Source of the DNA: Ricordea florida
Lineage: Eukaryota > Cnidaria > Anthozoa > Corallimorpharia > Ricordeidae
DNA: 64,000 nt
Direction of reading: 5' to 3'
Assembly (NCBI GenBank): GCA_949710005.1
Contig: OX453274.1
Coordinates: 21,710,585 to 21,774,584 of the forward strand
Shown: in pieces, positions 24,482-38,211 of the stretch
Position numbering within the stretch: the first letter of the stretch is position 1
Layout: every line of letters begins with the position of its first letter
Made by a program: the position numbers and the translations under genes
Notes under the pieces: model-generated
What the model saw: only the letters and a program-made list of their open reading frames with translations
Told to the model about the DNA's origin: nothing
The model's database searches: none

Positions 24482-26869
24482 ATTTGAAATGAACTTTAAA
24501 ACGCACTTTATCCCGTGTTTGTACTTACTCTAGAAGCTGAGATACGATACCTGCAGCTGGCTGCCAAGAAACTCGACCTGACTGATTTTGGTGAAAATAC
24601 ATTATAAGAGATTGTATGGGCAGGAGGACCGTCATTTAGGTGGGTAAGTTATAGAATCATTTCGAATCTTTTCTATACATGTTTTAGTGTGGTGTGCAGT
24701 AAAGTTTATTTTGCGATGAAAATTTTGATTGTAACGATTCGATTTCAATCAGAATTCAAGATCAGACTATTTGTTAGTACGCATGCGTGATTCAGACCAA
24801 AGCGTGGGCCCCTGAAATAAAAGTTGTTCTATGATATCTTGGCTTGCATAATCTTTGCAAGTCCAAAAGTTAGCAGATTTGTACAAGTAGGACATGGCAT
24901 TATCTATGCAGAAAATCAGATATTTCGTAATTTGCGATCTTATTGAGTTTTGACTGTAAAGATATTGACTTAAGGCAGCTAAATCTAGAGCAGACGGCTC
25001 AGAGAGTACTAAAGTTCATGTAATCAGTGCTCATTACACGAATTAGTTATCAATATTCCATTTTCACCATGTTGTAGCATTTGAAATGAACTTTAAAAGG
25101 CACTTTATCCCGTGTTTGTACTTACTCTAGAAGCTGAGATACAATATCTGCAGCTGGCTGCCAAGAAACTCGACCTAACTGATTTTGGTGAAAATACATT
25201 ATAAGAGATTGTATGGGCAGGAGGACCGTCATTTAGGGGGGTAAGTTATAGAATCATTTCGAATCTTTTCTATACATGTTTTAGTGTGGTGTGCAGTAAA
25301 GTTTATTTTGCGATGAAAATTTTGATTGTAACGATTCGATTACAATCAGAATTCAAGATCAGACTATTTGTTAGTACGCATGCGTGATTCAGACCAAAGC
25401 GTGGGCTCCTAAAATAAAAGTTGTTCTATGATATCTTGGCTTGGATAATCTTTGCAATTCCAAAAGTTAGCAGATTTGTACAAGTAGGACAGGGCATTAT
25501 CTATGCAGAAAATCAGATATTTCGTAATTTGCGATCTTATTGAGTTTTAACTGTAAAGATATTGACTTAAGGCAGCTAACTCTAGAGCAGACGGCTCAGA
25601 GAGTACTAAAGTTCATGTAATCAGTGCTCATTACACGAAATAGTTATCAATATTCCATTTTCACCATGTTGTAGCATTTGAAATGAACTTTAAAACGCAC
25701 TTTATCCCGTGTTTGTACTTACTCTAGAAGCTGAGATACGATACCTGCAGCTGGCTGCCAAGAAACTCGACCTGACTGATTTTGGTGAAAATACATTATA
25801 AGAGATTGTATGGGCAGGAGGACCGTCATTTAGGGGGGTAAGTTATAGAATCATTTCGAATCTTTTCTATACATGTTTTAGTGTGGTGTGCAGTAAAGTT
25901 TATTTTGCGATGAAAATTTTGATTGTAACGATTCGATTACAATCAGAATTCAAGATCAGACTATTTGTTAGTACGCATGCGTGATTCAGACCAAAGCGTG
26001 GGCTCCTAAAATAAAAGTTGTTCTATGATATATTGGCTTGGATAATCTTTGCAATTCCAAAAGTTAGCAGATTTGTACAAGTAGGACATGGCATTATCTA
26101 TGCAGAAAATCAGATATTTCGTAATTTGCGATCTTATTGAGTTTTGACTGTAAAGATATTGACTTAAGGCAGCTAAATCTAGAGCAGACGGCTCAGAGAG
26201 TACTAAAGTTCATGTAATCAGTGCTTATTACACGAATTAGTTATCAATATTCCATTTTCACCATGTTGTAGCATTTGAAATGAACTTTAAAACGCACTTT
26301 ATCCCGTGTTTGTACTTACTCTAGAAGCTGAGATACGATACCTGCAGCTGGCTGCCAAGAAACTCGACCTGACTGATTTTGGTGAAAATACATTATAAGA
26401 GATTGTATGGGCAGGAGGACCGTCATTTAGGGGGGTAAGTTATAGAATCATTTCGAATCTTTTCTATACATGTTTTAGTGTGGTGTGCAGTAAAGTTTAT
26501 TTTGCGATGAAAATTTTGATTGTAACGATTCGATTTCAATCAGAATTCAAGATCAGACTATTTGTTAGTACGCATTCGTGATTCAGACCAAAGCGTGGGC
26601 CCCTAAAATAAAAGTTGTTCTATGATATCTTGGCTTGGATAATCTTTGCAATTCCAAAAGTTAGCAGATTTGTACAAGTAGGACAGGGCATTATCTATGC
26701 AGAAAATCAGATATTTCGTAATTTGCGATCTTATTAAGTTTTGACTCTAAAGATATTGACTTAAGGCAGCTAAATCTAGAGCAGACGGCTCAGAGAGTAC
26801 TAAAGTTCATGTAATCAGTGCTCATTACACGAATTAGTTATCAATATTCCATTTTCACCATGTTGTAGC
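24482..26869. repeat. Mixed satellite monomers M42-M45
   Basis: M42 has aggtgggtaag, cctgaaataaaag and aagtcc. M43 is beta with acaatatctg. M44 is a mosaic, with an alpha-like exon part (gatacctg, cctgactg) but beta-like attacaatc and gggctcct, plus atattggct. M45 has gcattcgtg and aagttttgactc. There is no gene and no insertion. Confidence 0.65.
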
Positions 26870-29257
26870 ATTTCAAATGAACTTTAAAACGCACTTTATC
26901 CCGTGTTTGTACTTACTCTAGAAGCTGAGATACGATACCTGCAGCTGGCTGCAGAGAAACTCGACCTGACTGATTTTGGTGAAAATACATTATAAGAGAT
27001 TGCATGGGCAGGAGGACCGTCATTTAGGGGGGTAAGTTATAGAATCATTTCGAATCTTTTCTATACATGTTTTAGTGTGGTGTGCAGTAAAGTTTATTTT
27101 GCGATGAAAATTTTGATTGTAACGATTCGATTTCAATCAGAATTCAAGATCAGACTATTTGTTAGTACGCATGCGTGATTCAGACCAAAGCGTGGGCCCC
27201 TAAAATGAAAGTTGTTCTATGATATCTTGGCTTGGATAATCTTTGCAATTCCAAAAGTTAGCAGATTTGTACAAGTAGGACATGGCATTATCTATGCAGA
27301 AAATCAGATATTTCGTAATTTGCGATCTTATTGAGTTTTGACTGTACAGATATTGACTTAAGGCAGCTAAATCTAGAGCAGACGGCTCAGAGAGTACTAA
27401 AGTTCATGTAATCAGTGCTCATTACACGAATTAGTTATCAATATTCCATTTTCACCATGTTGTAGCATTTGAAATGAACTTTAAAACGCACTTTATCCCG
27501 TGTTTGTACTTACTCTAGAAGCTGAGATACGATACCTGCAGCTGGCTGCCAAGAAACTCGACCTGACTGATTTTGGTGAAAATACATTATAAGAGATTGT
27601 ATGGGCAGGAGGACCGTCATTTAGGGGGGTAAGTTATAGAATCATTTCGAATCTTTTCTATACATGTTTTAGTGTGGTGTGCAGTAAAGTTTATTTTGCG
27701 ATGAAAATTTTGATTGTAACGATTCGATTTCAATCAGAATTCAAGATCAGACTATTTGTTAGTACGCATGCGTGATTCAGACCAAAGCGTGGGCCCCTAA
27801 AATAAAAGTTGTTCTATGATATCTTGGCTTGGATAATCTTTGCAATTCCAAAAGTTAGCAGATTTGTACAAGTAGGACAGGGCATTATCTATGCAGAAAA
27901 TCAGATATTTCGTAATTTGCGATCTTATTAAGTTTTGACTCTAAAGATATTGACTTAAGGCAGCTAAATCTAGAGCAGACGGCTCAGAGAGTACTAAAGT
28001 TCATGTAATCAGTGCTCATTACACGAATTAGTTATCAATATTCCATTTTCACCATGTTGTAGCATTTCAAATGAACTTTAAAACGCACTTTATCCCGTGT
28101 TTGTACTTACTCTAGAAGCTGAGATACGATACCTGCAGCTGGCTGCAGAGAAACTCGACCTGACTGATTTTGGTGAAAATACATTATAAGAGATTGCATG
28201 GGCAGGAGGACCGTCATTTAGGGGGGTAAGTTATAGAATCATTTCGAATCTTTTCTATACATGTTTTAGTGTGGTGTGCAGTAAAGTTTATTTTGCGATG
28301 AAAATTTTGATTGTAACGATTCGATTTCAATCAGAATTCAAGATCAGACTATTTGTTAGTACGCATGCGTGATTCAGACCAAAGCGTGGGCCCCTAAAAT
28401 GAAAGTTGTTCTATGATATCTTGGCTTGGATAATCTTTGCAATTCCAAAAGTTAGCAGATTTGTACAAGTAGGACATGGCATTATCTATGCAGAAAATCA
28501 GATATTTCGTAATTTGCGATCTTATTGAGTTTTGACTGTACAGATATTGACTTAAGGCAGCTAAATCTAGAGCAGACGGCTCAGAGAGTACTAAAGTTCA
28601 TGTAATCAGTGCTCATTACACGAATTAGTTATCAATATTCCATTTTCACCATGTTGTAGCATTTGAAATGAACTTTAAAACGCACTTTATCCCGTGTTTG
28701 TACTTACTCTAGAAGCTGAGATACGATACCTGCAGCTGGCTGCCAAGAAACTCGACCTGACTGATTTTGGTGAAAATACATTATAAGAGATTGTATGGGC
28801 AGGAGGACCGTCATTTAGGGGGGTAAGTTATAGAATCATTTCGAATCTTTTCTATACATGTTTTAGTGTGGTGTGCAGTAAAGTTTATTTTGCGATGAAA
28901 ATTTTGATTGTAACGATTCGATTTCAATCAGAATTCAAGATCAGACTATTTGTTAGTACGCATGCGTGATTCAGACCAAAGCGTGGGCCCCTAAAATAAA
29001 AGTTGTTCTATGATATCTTGGCTTGGATAATCTTTGCAATTCCAAAAGTTAGCAGATTTGTACAAGTAGGACAGGGCATTATCTATGCAGAAAATCAGAT
29101 ATTTCGTAATTTGCGATCTTATTGAGTTTTGACTGTAAAGATATTGACTTAAGGCAGCTAAATCTAGAGCAGACGGCTCAGAGAGTACTAAAGTTCATGT
29201 AATCAGTGCTCATTACACGAATTAGTTATCAATATTCCATTTTCACCATGTTGTAGC
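26870..29257. repeat. Tandem dimer pair M46-M47 and M48-M49
   Basis: M46 and M48, 1,194 bp apart, share the unusual agcatttcaaatg, ctgcagagaaac (Lys to Glu in the exon frame), gcatggg, aaatgaaag, gacatggc and gtacag. The right halves of M45 and M47 share aagttttgactc. This places the duplicated unit between the right half of M45 and the right half of M47. Confidence 0.75.
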
Positions 29258-31048
29258 ATTTGAAATGAACTTTAAAACGCACTTTATCCCGTGTTTGTAC
29301 TTACTCTAGAAGCTGAGATACGATATCTGCAGCTGGCTGCCAAGAAACTCGACCTAACTGATTTTGGTGAAAATACATTATAAGAGATTGTATGGGCAGG
29401 AGGACCGTCATTTAGGGGGGTAAGTTATAGAATCATTTCGAATCTTTTCTATACATGTTTTAGTGTGGTGTGCAGTAAAGTTTATTTTGCGATGAAAATT
29501 TTGATTGTAACGATTCGATTACAATCAGAATTCAAGATCAGACTATTTGTTAGTACGCATGCGTGATTCAGACCAAAGCGTGGGCTCCTAAAATAAAAGT
29601 TGTTCTATGATATCTTGGCTTGGATAATCTTTGCAATTCCAAAAGTTAGCAGATTTGTACAAGTAGGACAGGGCATTATCTATGCAGAAAATCAGATATT
29701 TCGTAATTTGCGATCTTATTGAGTTTTCACTGTAAAGATATTGACTTAAGGCAGCTAAATCTAGAGCAGACGGCTCAGAGAGTACTAAAGTTCATGTAAT
29801 CAGTGCTCATTACACGAATTAGTTATCAATATTCCATTTTCACCATGTTGTAGCATTTGAAATGAACTTTAAAACGCACTTTATCCCGTGTTTGTACTTA
29901 CTCTAGAAGCTGAGATACGATACCTGCAGCTGGCTGCCAAGAAACTCGACCTGACTGATTTTGGTGAAAATACATTATAAGAGATTGTATGGGCAGGAGG
30001 ACCGTCATTTAGGGGGGTAAGTTATAGAATCATTTCGAATCTTTTCTATACATGTTTTAGTGTGGTGTGCAGTAAAGTTTATTTTGCGATGAAAATTTTG
30101 ATTGTAACGATTCGATTTCAATCAGAATTCAAGATCAGACTATTTGTTAGTACGCATGCGTGATTCAGACCAAAGCGTGGGCCCCTAAAATAAAAGTTGT
30201 TCTATGATATCTTGGCTTGGATAATCTTTGCAATTCCAAAAGTTAGCAGATTTGTACAAGTAGGACATGGCATTATCTATGCAGAAAATCAGATATTTCG
30301 TAATTTGCGATCTTATTGAGTTTTGACTGTAAAGATATTGACTTAAGGCAGCTAAATCTAGAGCAGACGGCTCAGAGAGTACTAAAGTTCATGTAATCAG
30401 TGCTCATTACACGAATTAGTTATCAATATTCCATTTTCACCATGTTGTAGCATTTGAAATAAACTTTAAAACGCACTTTATCCCGTGTTTGTACTTACTC
30501 TAGAAGCTGAGATACGATATCTGCAGCTGGCTGCCAAGAAACTCGACCTAACTGATTTTGGTGAAAATACATTATAAGAGATTGTATGGGCAGGAGGACC
30601 GTCATTTAGGGGGGTAAGTTATAGAATCATTTCGAATCTTTTCTATACATGTTTTAGTGTGGTGTGCAGTAAAGTTTATTTTGCGATGAAAATTTTGATT
30701 GTAACGATTCGATTACAATCAGAATTCAAGATCAGACTATTTGTTAGTACGCATGCGTGATTCAGACCAAAGCGTAGGCTCCTAAAATAAAAGTTGTTCT
30801 ATGATATCTTGGCTTGGATAATCTTTGCAATTCCAAAAGTTAGCAGATTTGTACAAGTAGGACAGGGCATTATCTATGCAGAAAATCAGATATTTCGTAA
30901 TTTGCGATCTTATTGAGTTTTCACTGTAAAGATATTGACTTAAGGCAGCTAAATCTAGAGCAGACGGCTCAGAGAGTACTAAAGTTCATGTAATCAGTGC
31001 TCATTACACGAATTAGTTATCAATATTCCATTTTCACCATGTTGTAGC
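29258..31048. repeat. Alternating beta/alpha monomers M50-M52
   Basis: M50 and M52, 1,194 bp apart, are beta monomers with gatatctg, cctaactg, attacaatc and gagttttcactg. M51 between them is alpha with gacatggc. M52 carries private changes: gaaataaac at its start and gcgtaggctcc. No gene was found. Confidence 0.65.
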
Positions 31049-33436
31049 ATTTGAAATGAACTTTAAAACGCACTTTATCCCGTGTTTGTACTTACTCTAG
31101 AAGCTGAGATACGATACCTGCAGCTGGCTGCCAAGAAACTCGACCTGACTGATTTTGGTGAAAATACATTATAAGAGATTGTATGGGCAGGAGGACCGTC
31201 ATTTAGGGGGGTAAGTTATAGAATCATTTCGAATCTTTTCTATACATGTTTTAGTGTGGTGTGCAGTAAAGTTTATTTTGCGATGAAAATTTTGATTGTA
31301 ACGATTCGATTTCAATCAGAATTCAAGATCAGACTATTTGTTAGTACGCATGCGTGATTCAGACCAAAGCGTGGGCCCCTAAAATAAAAGTTGTTCTATG
31401 ATATCTTGGCTTGGATAATCTTTGCAATTCCAAAAGTTAGCAGATTTGTACAAGTAGGACAGGGCATTATCTATGCAGAAAATCAGATATTTCGTAATTT
31501 GCGATCTTATTAAGTTTTGACTCTAAAGATATTGACTTAAGGCAGCTAAATCTAGAGCAGACGGCTCAGAGAGTACTAAAGTTCATGTAATCAGTGCTCA
31601 TTACACGAAATAGTTATCAATATTTCATTTTCACCATGTTGTAGCATTTGAAATGAACTTTAAAACGCACTTTATCCCGTGTTTGTACTTACTCTAGAAG
31701 CTGAGATACGATACCTGCAGCTGGCTGCCAAGAAACTCGACCTGACTGATTTTGGTGAAAATACATTATAAGAGATTGTATGGGCAGGAGGACCGTCATT
31801 TAGGGGGGTAAGTTATAGAATCATTTCGAATCTTTTCTATACATGTTTTAGTGTGGTGTGCAGTAAAGTTTATTTTGCGATGAAAATTTTGATTGTAACG
31901 ATACGATTTCAATCAGAATTCAAGATCAGACTATTTGTTAGTACGCATGCGTGATTCAGACCAAAGCGTGGGCCCCTAAAATAAAAGTTGTTCTATGATA
32001 TCTTGGCTTGGATAATCTTTGCAAGTCCAAAAGTTAGCAGATTTGTACAAGTAGGACATGGCATTATCTATGCAGAAAATCAGATATTTCGTAATTTGCG
32101 ATCTTATTGAGTTTTGACTCTAAAGATATTGACTTAAGGCAGCTAAATCTAGAGCAGACGGCTCAGAGAGTACTAAAGTTCATGTAATCAGTGCTCATTA
32201 CACGAATTAGTTATCAATATTCCATTTTCACCATGTTGTAGCATTTGAAATGAACTTTAAAAGGCACTTTATCCCGTGTTTGTACTTACTCTAGAAGCTG
32301 AGATACGATATCTGCAGCTGGCTGCCAAGAAACTCGACCTAACTGATTTTGGTGAAAATACATTATAAGAGATTGTATGGGCAGGAGGACCGTCATTTAG
32401 GGGGGTAAGTTATAGAATCATTTCGAATCTTTTCTATACATGTTTTAGTGTGGTGTGCAGTAAAGTTTATTTTGCGATGAAAATTTTGATTGCAACGATT
32501 CGATTACAATCAGAATTCAAGATCAGACTATTTGTTAGTACGCATGCGTTATTCAGACCAAAGCGTGGGCTCCTAAAATAAAAGTTGTTCTATGATATCT
32601 TGGCTTGGATAATCTTTGCAATTCCAAAAGTTAGCAGATTTGTACAAGTAGGACAGGGCATTATCTATGCAGAAAATCAGATATTTCGTAATTTGCGATC
32701 TTATTGAGTTTTAACTGTAAAGATATTGACTTAAGGCAGCTAAATCTAGATCAGACGGCTCAGAGAGTACTAAAGTTCATGTAATCAGTGCTCATTACAC
32801 GAATTAGTTATCAATATTCCATTTTCACCATGTTGTAGCATTTGAAATGAACTTTAAAACGCACTTTATCCCGTGTTTGTACTTACTCTAGAAGCTGAGA
32901 TACGATACCTGCAGCTGGCTGCCAAGAAACTCGACCTGACTGATTTTGGTGAAAATACATTATAAGAGATTGTATGGGCAGGAGGACCGTCATTTAGGTG
33001 GGTAAGTTATAGAATCATTTCGAATCTTTTCTATACATGTTTTAGTGTGGTGTGCAGTAAAGTCTATTTTGCGATGAAAATTTTGATTGTAACGATTCGA
33101 TTTCAATCAGAATTCAAGATCAGACTATTTGTTAGTACGCATGCGTGATTCAGACCAAAGCGTGGGCCCCTGAAATAAAAGTTGTTCTATGATATCTTGG
33201 CTTGGATAATCTTTGCAAGTCCAAAAGTTAGCAGATTTGTACAAGTAGGACAGGGCATTATCTATGCAGAAAATCAGATATTTCGTAATTTGCGATCTTA
33301 TTGAGTTTTAACTGTAAAGATATTGACTTAAGGCAGCTAAATCTAGAGCAGACGGCTCAGAGAGTACTAAAGTTCATGTAATCAGTGCTCATTACACGAA
33401 TTAGTTATCAATATTCCATTTTCACCATGTTGTAGC
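31049..33436. repeat. Mixed satellite monomers M53-M56
   Basis: M53 has aagttttgactc and an atatttcatt end. M54 has acgatacgatttc, aagtcc and gacatggc. M55 is beta (aaaaggcac, gatatctg, ttgcaacg, attacaatc) with gcgttattc and tctagatcag. M56 has aggtgggtaag, agtctatttt and cctgaaataaaag. The M55-M56 order recurs as M78-M79 and M84-M85, so this cassette has spread along the array. Confidence 0.65.
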
Positions 33437-33469
33437 ATTTGAAATGAACTTTAAAACGCACTTTATCCC

Positions 33470-33745
33470 GTGTTTGTACTTACTCTAGAAGCTGAGATAC
33501 GATACCTGCAGCTGGCTGCCAAGAAACTCGACCTGACTGATTTTGGTGAAAATACATTACAAGAGATTGTATGGGCAGGAGGACCGTCATTTAGGAGGGT
33601 AAGTTATAGAATCATTTTGAATCTTTTCTATACATGTTTTAGTGTGGTGTGCAGTAAAGTTTATTTTGCGATGAAAATTTTGATTGTAACGATTCGATTT
33701 CAATCAGAATTCAAGATCAGACTATTTGTTAGTACGCATGCGTGA
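33470..33745 (+). pseudogene. Open exon-like frame in M57
   Basis: This copy has CAA (33560-33562) where most have TAA, so the frame is open for 91 codons from a GTG to TGA. The credible part is the 110-nt exon-like segment at 33489-33598 (residues 8-43, ending SFRR) before GTAAGT at 33599. The six residues before it and everything from VSYR onward read through intron-like sequence. The GTG start is not a plausible eukaryotic start and there is no Kozak-type ATG, so this is not called as a gene. It carries agg at the donor and a T in attttgaatc. Confidence 0.5.
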
Positions 33746-35260
33746 TTCAGACCAAAGCGTGCGCCCCTAAAATAAAAGTTGTTCTATGATATCTTGGCTT
33801 GGATAATCTTTGCAAGTCCAAAAGTTAGCAGATTTGTACAAGTAGGACAGGGCATTATCTATGCAGAAAATCAGATATTTCGTAATTTGCGATCTTATTG
33901 AGTTTTAACTGTAAAGATATTGACTTAAGGCAGCTAAATCTAGATCAGACGGCTCAGAGAGTACTAAAGTTCATGTAATCAGTGCTCATTACACGAATTA
34001 GTTATCAATATTCCATTTTCACCATGTTGTAGCATTTGAAATGAACTTTAAAACGCACTTTATCCCGTGTTTGTACTTACTCTAGAAGCTGAGATACGAT
34101 ACCTGCAGCTGGCTGCCAAGAAACTCGACCTGACTGATTTTGGTGAAAATACATTATAAGAGATTGTATGGGCAGGAGGACCGTCATTTAGGTGGGTAAG
34201 TTATAGAATCATTTCGAATCTTTTCTATACATGTTTTAGTGTGGTGTGCAGTAAAGTCTATTTTGCGATGAAAATTTTGATTGTAACGATTCGATTTCAA
34301 TCAGAATTCAAGATCAGACTATTTGTTAGTACGCATGCGTGATTCAGACCAAAGCGTGGGCCCCTGAAATAAAAGTTGTTTTATGATATCTTGGCTTGGA
34401 TAATCTTTGCAAGTCCAAAAGTTAGCAGATTTGTACAAGTAGGACAGGGCATTATCTATGCAGAAAATCAGATATTTCGTAATTTGCGATCTTATTGAGT
34501 TTTAACTGTAAAGATATTGACTTAAGGCAGCTAAATCTAGAGCAGACGGCTCAGAGAGTACTAAAGTTCATGTAATCAGTGCTCATTACACGAATTAGTT
34601 ATCAATATTCCATTTTCACCATGTTGTAGCATTTGAAATGAACTTTAAAACGCACTTTATCCCGTGTTTGTACTTACTCTAGAAGCTGAGATACGATACC
34701 TGCAGCTGGCTGCCAAGAAACTCGACCTGACTGATTTTGGTGAAAATACATTATAAGAGATTGTATGGGCAGGAGGACCGTCATTTAGGGGGGTAAGTTA
34801 TAGAATCATTTCGAATCTTTTCTATACATGTTTTAGTGTGGTGTGCAGTAAAGTTTATTTTGCGATGAAAATTTTGATTGTAACGATTCGATTTCAATCA
34901 GAATTCAAGATCAGACTATTTGTTAGTACGCATGCGTGATTCAGACTAAAGCGTGGGCCCCTAAAATAAAAGTTGTTCTATGATATCTTGGCTTGGATAA
35001 TCTTTGCAATTCCAAAAGTTAGCAGATTTGTACAAGTAGGACAGGGCACTATCTATGCAGAAAATCAGATATTTCGTAATTTGCGATCTTATTGAGTTTT
35101 GACTGTAAAGATATTGACTTAAGGCAGCTAAATCTAGAGCAGACGGCTCAGAGAGTACTAAAGTTCATGTAATCAGTGCTCATTACACGAATTAGTTATC
35201 AATATTCCATTTTCACCATGTTGTAGCATTTGAAATGAACTTTAAAACGCACTTTATCCC

Positions 35261-35536
35261 GTGTTTGTACTTACTCTAGAAGCTGAGATACGATACCTGC
35301 AGCTGGCTGCCAAGAAACTCGACCTGACTGATTTTGGTGAAAATACATTACAAGAGATTGTATGGGCAGGAGGACCGTCATTTAGGAGGGTAAGTTATAG
35401 AATCATTTTGAATCTTTTCTATACATGTTTTAGTGTGGTGTGCAGTAAAGTTTATTTTGCGATGAAAATTTTGATTGTAACGATTCGATTTCAATCAGAA
35501 TTCAAGATCAGACTATTTGTTAGTACGCATGCGTGA
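35261..35536 (+). pseudogene. Open exon-like frame in M60
   Basis: CAA is at 35351-35353 and the exon-like segment at 35280-35389 ends SFRR before GTAAGT. The haplotype is the same as M57 in this part, but downstream it has gcgcattatata. It is flanked on both sides by monomers with the TAA stop, so no longer coding structure is possible. Confidence 0.5.
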
Positions 35537-36454
35537 TTCAGACCAAAGCGTGGGCCCCTAAAATAAAAGTTGTTCTATGATATCTTGGCTTGGATAATCT
35601 TTGCAAGTCCAAAAGTTAGCAGATTTGTACAAGTAGGACAGCGCATTATATATGCAGAAAATCAGATATTTCGTAATTTGCGATCTTATTGAGTTTTGAC
35701 TGTAAAGATATTGACTTAAGGCAGCTAAATCTAGAGCAGACGGCTCAGAGAGTACTAAAGTTCATGTAATCAGTGCTCATTACACGAATTAGTTATCAAT
35801 ATTCCATTTTCACCATGTTGTAGCATTTGAAATGAACTTTAAAACGCACTTTATCCCGTGTTTGTACTTACTCTAGAAGCTGAGATACGATACCTGCAGC
35901 TGGCTGCCAAGAAACTCGACCTGACTGATTTTGGTGAAAATACATTATAAGAGATTGTATGGGCAGGAGGACCGTCATTTAGGGGGGTAAGTTATAGAAT
36001 CATTTCGAATCTTTTCTATACATGTTTTAGTGTGGTGTGCAGTAAAGTTTATTTTGCGATGAAAATTTTGATTGTAACGATTCGATTTCAATCAGAATTC
36101 AAGATCAGACTATTTGTTAGTACGCATGCGTGATTCAGACTAAAGCGTGGGCCCCTAAAATAAAAGTTGTTCTATGATATCTTGGCTTGGATAATCTTTG
36201 CAATTCCAAAAGTTAGCAGATTTGTACAAGTAGGACAGGGCACTATCTATGCAGAAAATCAGATATTTCGTAATTTGCGATCTTATTGAGTTTTGACTGT
36301 AAAGATATTGACTTAAGGCAGCTAAATCTAGAGCAGACGGCTCAGAGAGTACTAAAGTTCATGTAATCAGTGCTCATTACACGAATTAGTTATCAATATT
36401 CCATTTTCACCATGTTGTAGCATTTGAAATGAACTTTAAAACGCACTTTATCCC

Positions 36455-36730
36455 GTGTTTGTACTTACTCTAGAAGCTGAGATACGATACCTGCAGCTGG
36501 CTGCCAAGAAACTCGACCTGACTGATTTTGGTGAAAATACATTACAAGAGATTGTATGGGCAGGAGGACCGTCATTTAGGAGGGTAAGTTATAGAATCAT
36601 TTTGAATCTTTTCTATACATGTTTTAGTGTGGTGTGCAGTAAAGTTTATTTTGCGATGAAAATTTTGATTGTAACGATTCGATTTCAATCAGAATTCAAG
36701 ATCAGACTATTTGTTAGTACGCATGCGTGA
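36455..36730 (+). pseudogene. Open exon-like frame in M62
   Basis: CAA is at 36545-36547 and the exon-like segment is at 36474-36583. Its translation is identical to M60, 1,194 bp upstream, and it shares gcgcattatata, as expected if M61-M62 duplicate M59-M60. Confidence 0.5.
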
Positions 36731-37615
36731 TTCAGACCAAAGCGTGGGCCCCTAAAATAAAAGTTGTTCTATGATATCTTGGCTTGGATAATCTTTGCAA
36801 GTCCAAAAGTTAGCAGATTTGTACAAGTAGGACAGCGCATTATATATGCAGAAAATCAGATATTTCGTAATTTGCGATCTTATTGAGTTTTGACTGTAAA
36901 GATATTGACTTAAGGCAGCTAAATCTAGAGCAGACGGCTCAGAGAGTACTAAAGTTCATGTAATCAGTGCTCATTACACGAATTAGTTATCAATATTCCA
37001 TTTTCACCATGTTGTAGCATTTGAAATGAACTTTAAAACGCACTTTATCCCGTGTTTGTACTTACTCTAGAAGCTGAGATACGATACCTGCAGCTGGCTG
37101 CCAAGAAACTCGACCTGACTGATTTTGGTGAAAATACATTATAAGGGATTGTATGGGCAGGAGGACCGTCATTTAGGGGGGTAAGTTATAGAATCATTTC
37201 GAATCTTTTCTATACATGTTTTAGTGTGGTGTGCAGTAAAGTTTATTTTGCGATGAAAATTTTGATTGTAACGATTCGATTTCAATCAGAATTCAAGATC
37301 AGACTATTTGTTAGTACGCATGCGTGATTCAGACCAAAGCGTGGGCTCCTAAAATAAAAGTTGTTCTATGATATCTTGGCTTGGATAATCTTTGCAATTC
37401 CAAAAGTTAGCAGATTTGTACAAGTAGGACAGGGCATTATCTATGCAGAAAATCAGATATTTCGTAATTTGCGATCTTATTGAGTTTTGACTGTACAGAT
37501 ATTGACTTAAGGCAGCTAAATCTGGAGCAGACGGCTCAGAGAGTACTAAAGTTCATGTAATCAGTTCTCATTACACGAATTAGTTATCAATATTCCATTT
37601 TCACCATGTTGTAGC

Positions 37616-38211
37616 ATTTGAAATGAACTTTAAAACGCACTTTATCCCGTGTTTGTACTTACTCTAGAAGCTGAGATACGATACCTGCAGCTGGCTGCCA
37701 AGAAACTCGACCTGACTGATTTTGGTGAAAATACATTATAAGAGATTGTATGGGCAGGAGGCCCGTCATTCAGGGGGTAAGTTATAGAATCATTTCGAAT
37801 CTTTTCTATACATGTTTTAGTGTGGTGTGCAGTAGAGTTTATTTTGCGATGAAAATTTTAATTGTAACGATTCGATTTCAATCAGAATTCAAGATCAGAC
37901 TATTTGTTAGTACGCATGCGTTATTCAGACCAAAGCGTGGGCCCCTAAAATAAAAGTTGTTCTATGATATCTTGGCTTGGATAATCTTTGCAATTCCAAA
38001 AGTTAGCAGATTTGTACAAGTAGGACAGGACATTATCTATGCAGAAAATCAGATATTTCGTGATTTGCGATCTTATTGAGTTTTGACTGTAAAGATATTG
38101 ACTTAAGGCAGCTAAATCTAGAGCAGACGGCTCAGAGAGTACTAAAGTTCATGTAATCAGTGCTCATTACACGAATTAGTTATCAATATTCCATTTTCAC
38201 CATGTTGTAGC
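37616..38211 (+). repeat. 596-bp gamma monomer M64
   Basis: Gamma monomers carry ggaggcccgtcatt, lack one G before the donor (cattcagggggtaag at 37776-37790), and have gtagagtt, ttttaattg, gcgttattc, caggacatt and cgtgatttgcg. The missing base shifts the exon-like frame. A 67-codon ATG frame starting at 37750 exists only because of this deletion and is not a gene. Confidence 0.8.

Noticed and set aside
33470..33745. The ten 91-codon frames as true protein-coding genes
   Set aside because: They begin at GTG inside acceptor-like sequence and read through a GTAAGT donor into AT-rich repeat. They sit among copies with stops in the same frame. Only the exon-like part is kept, as a pseudogene segment.
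37750..37953. 67-codon ATG frames in M64, M72 and M93 (37750, 42525, 55059)
   Set aside because: They arise because one missing G joins two frames across the donor-like site. They run through intron-like repeat sequence and resemble no known protein.
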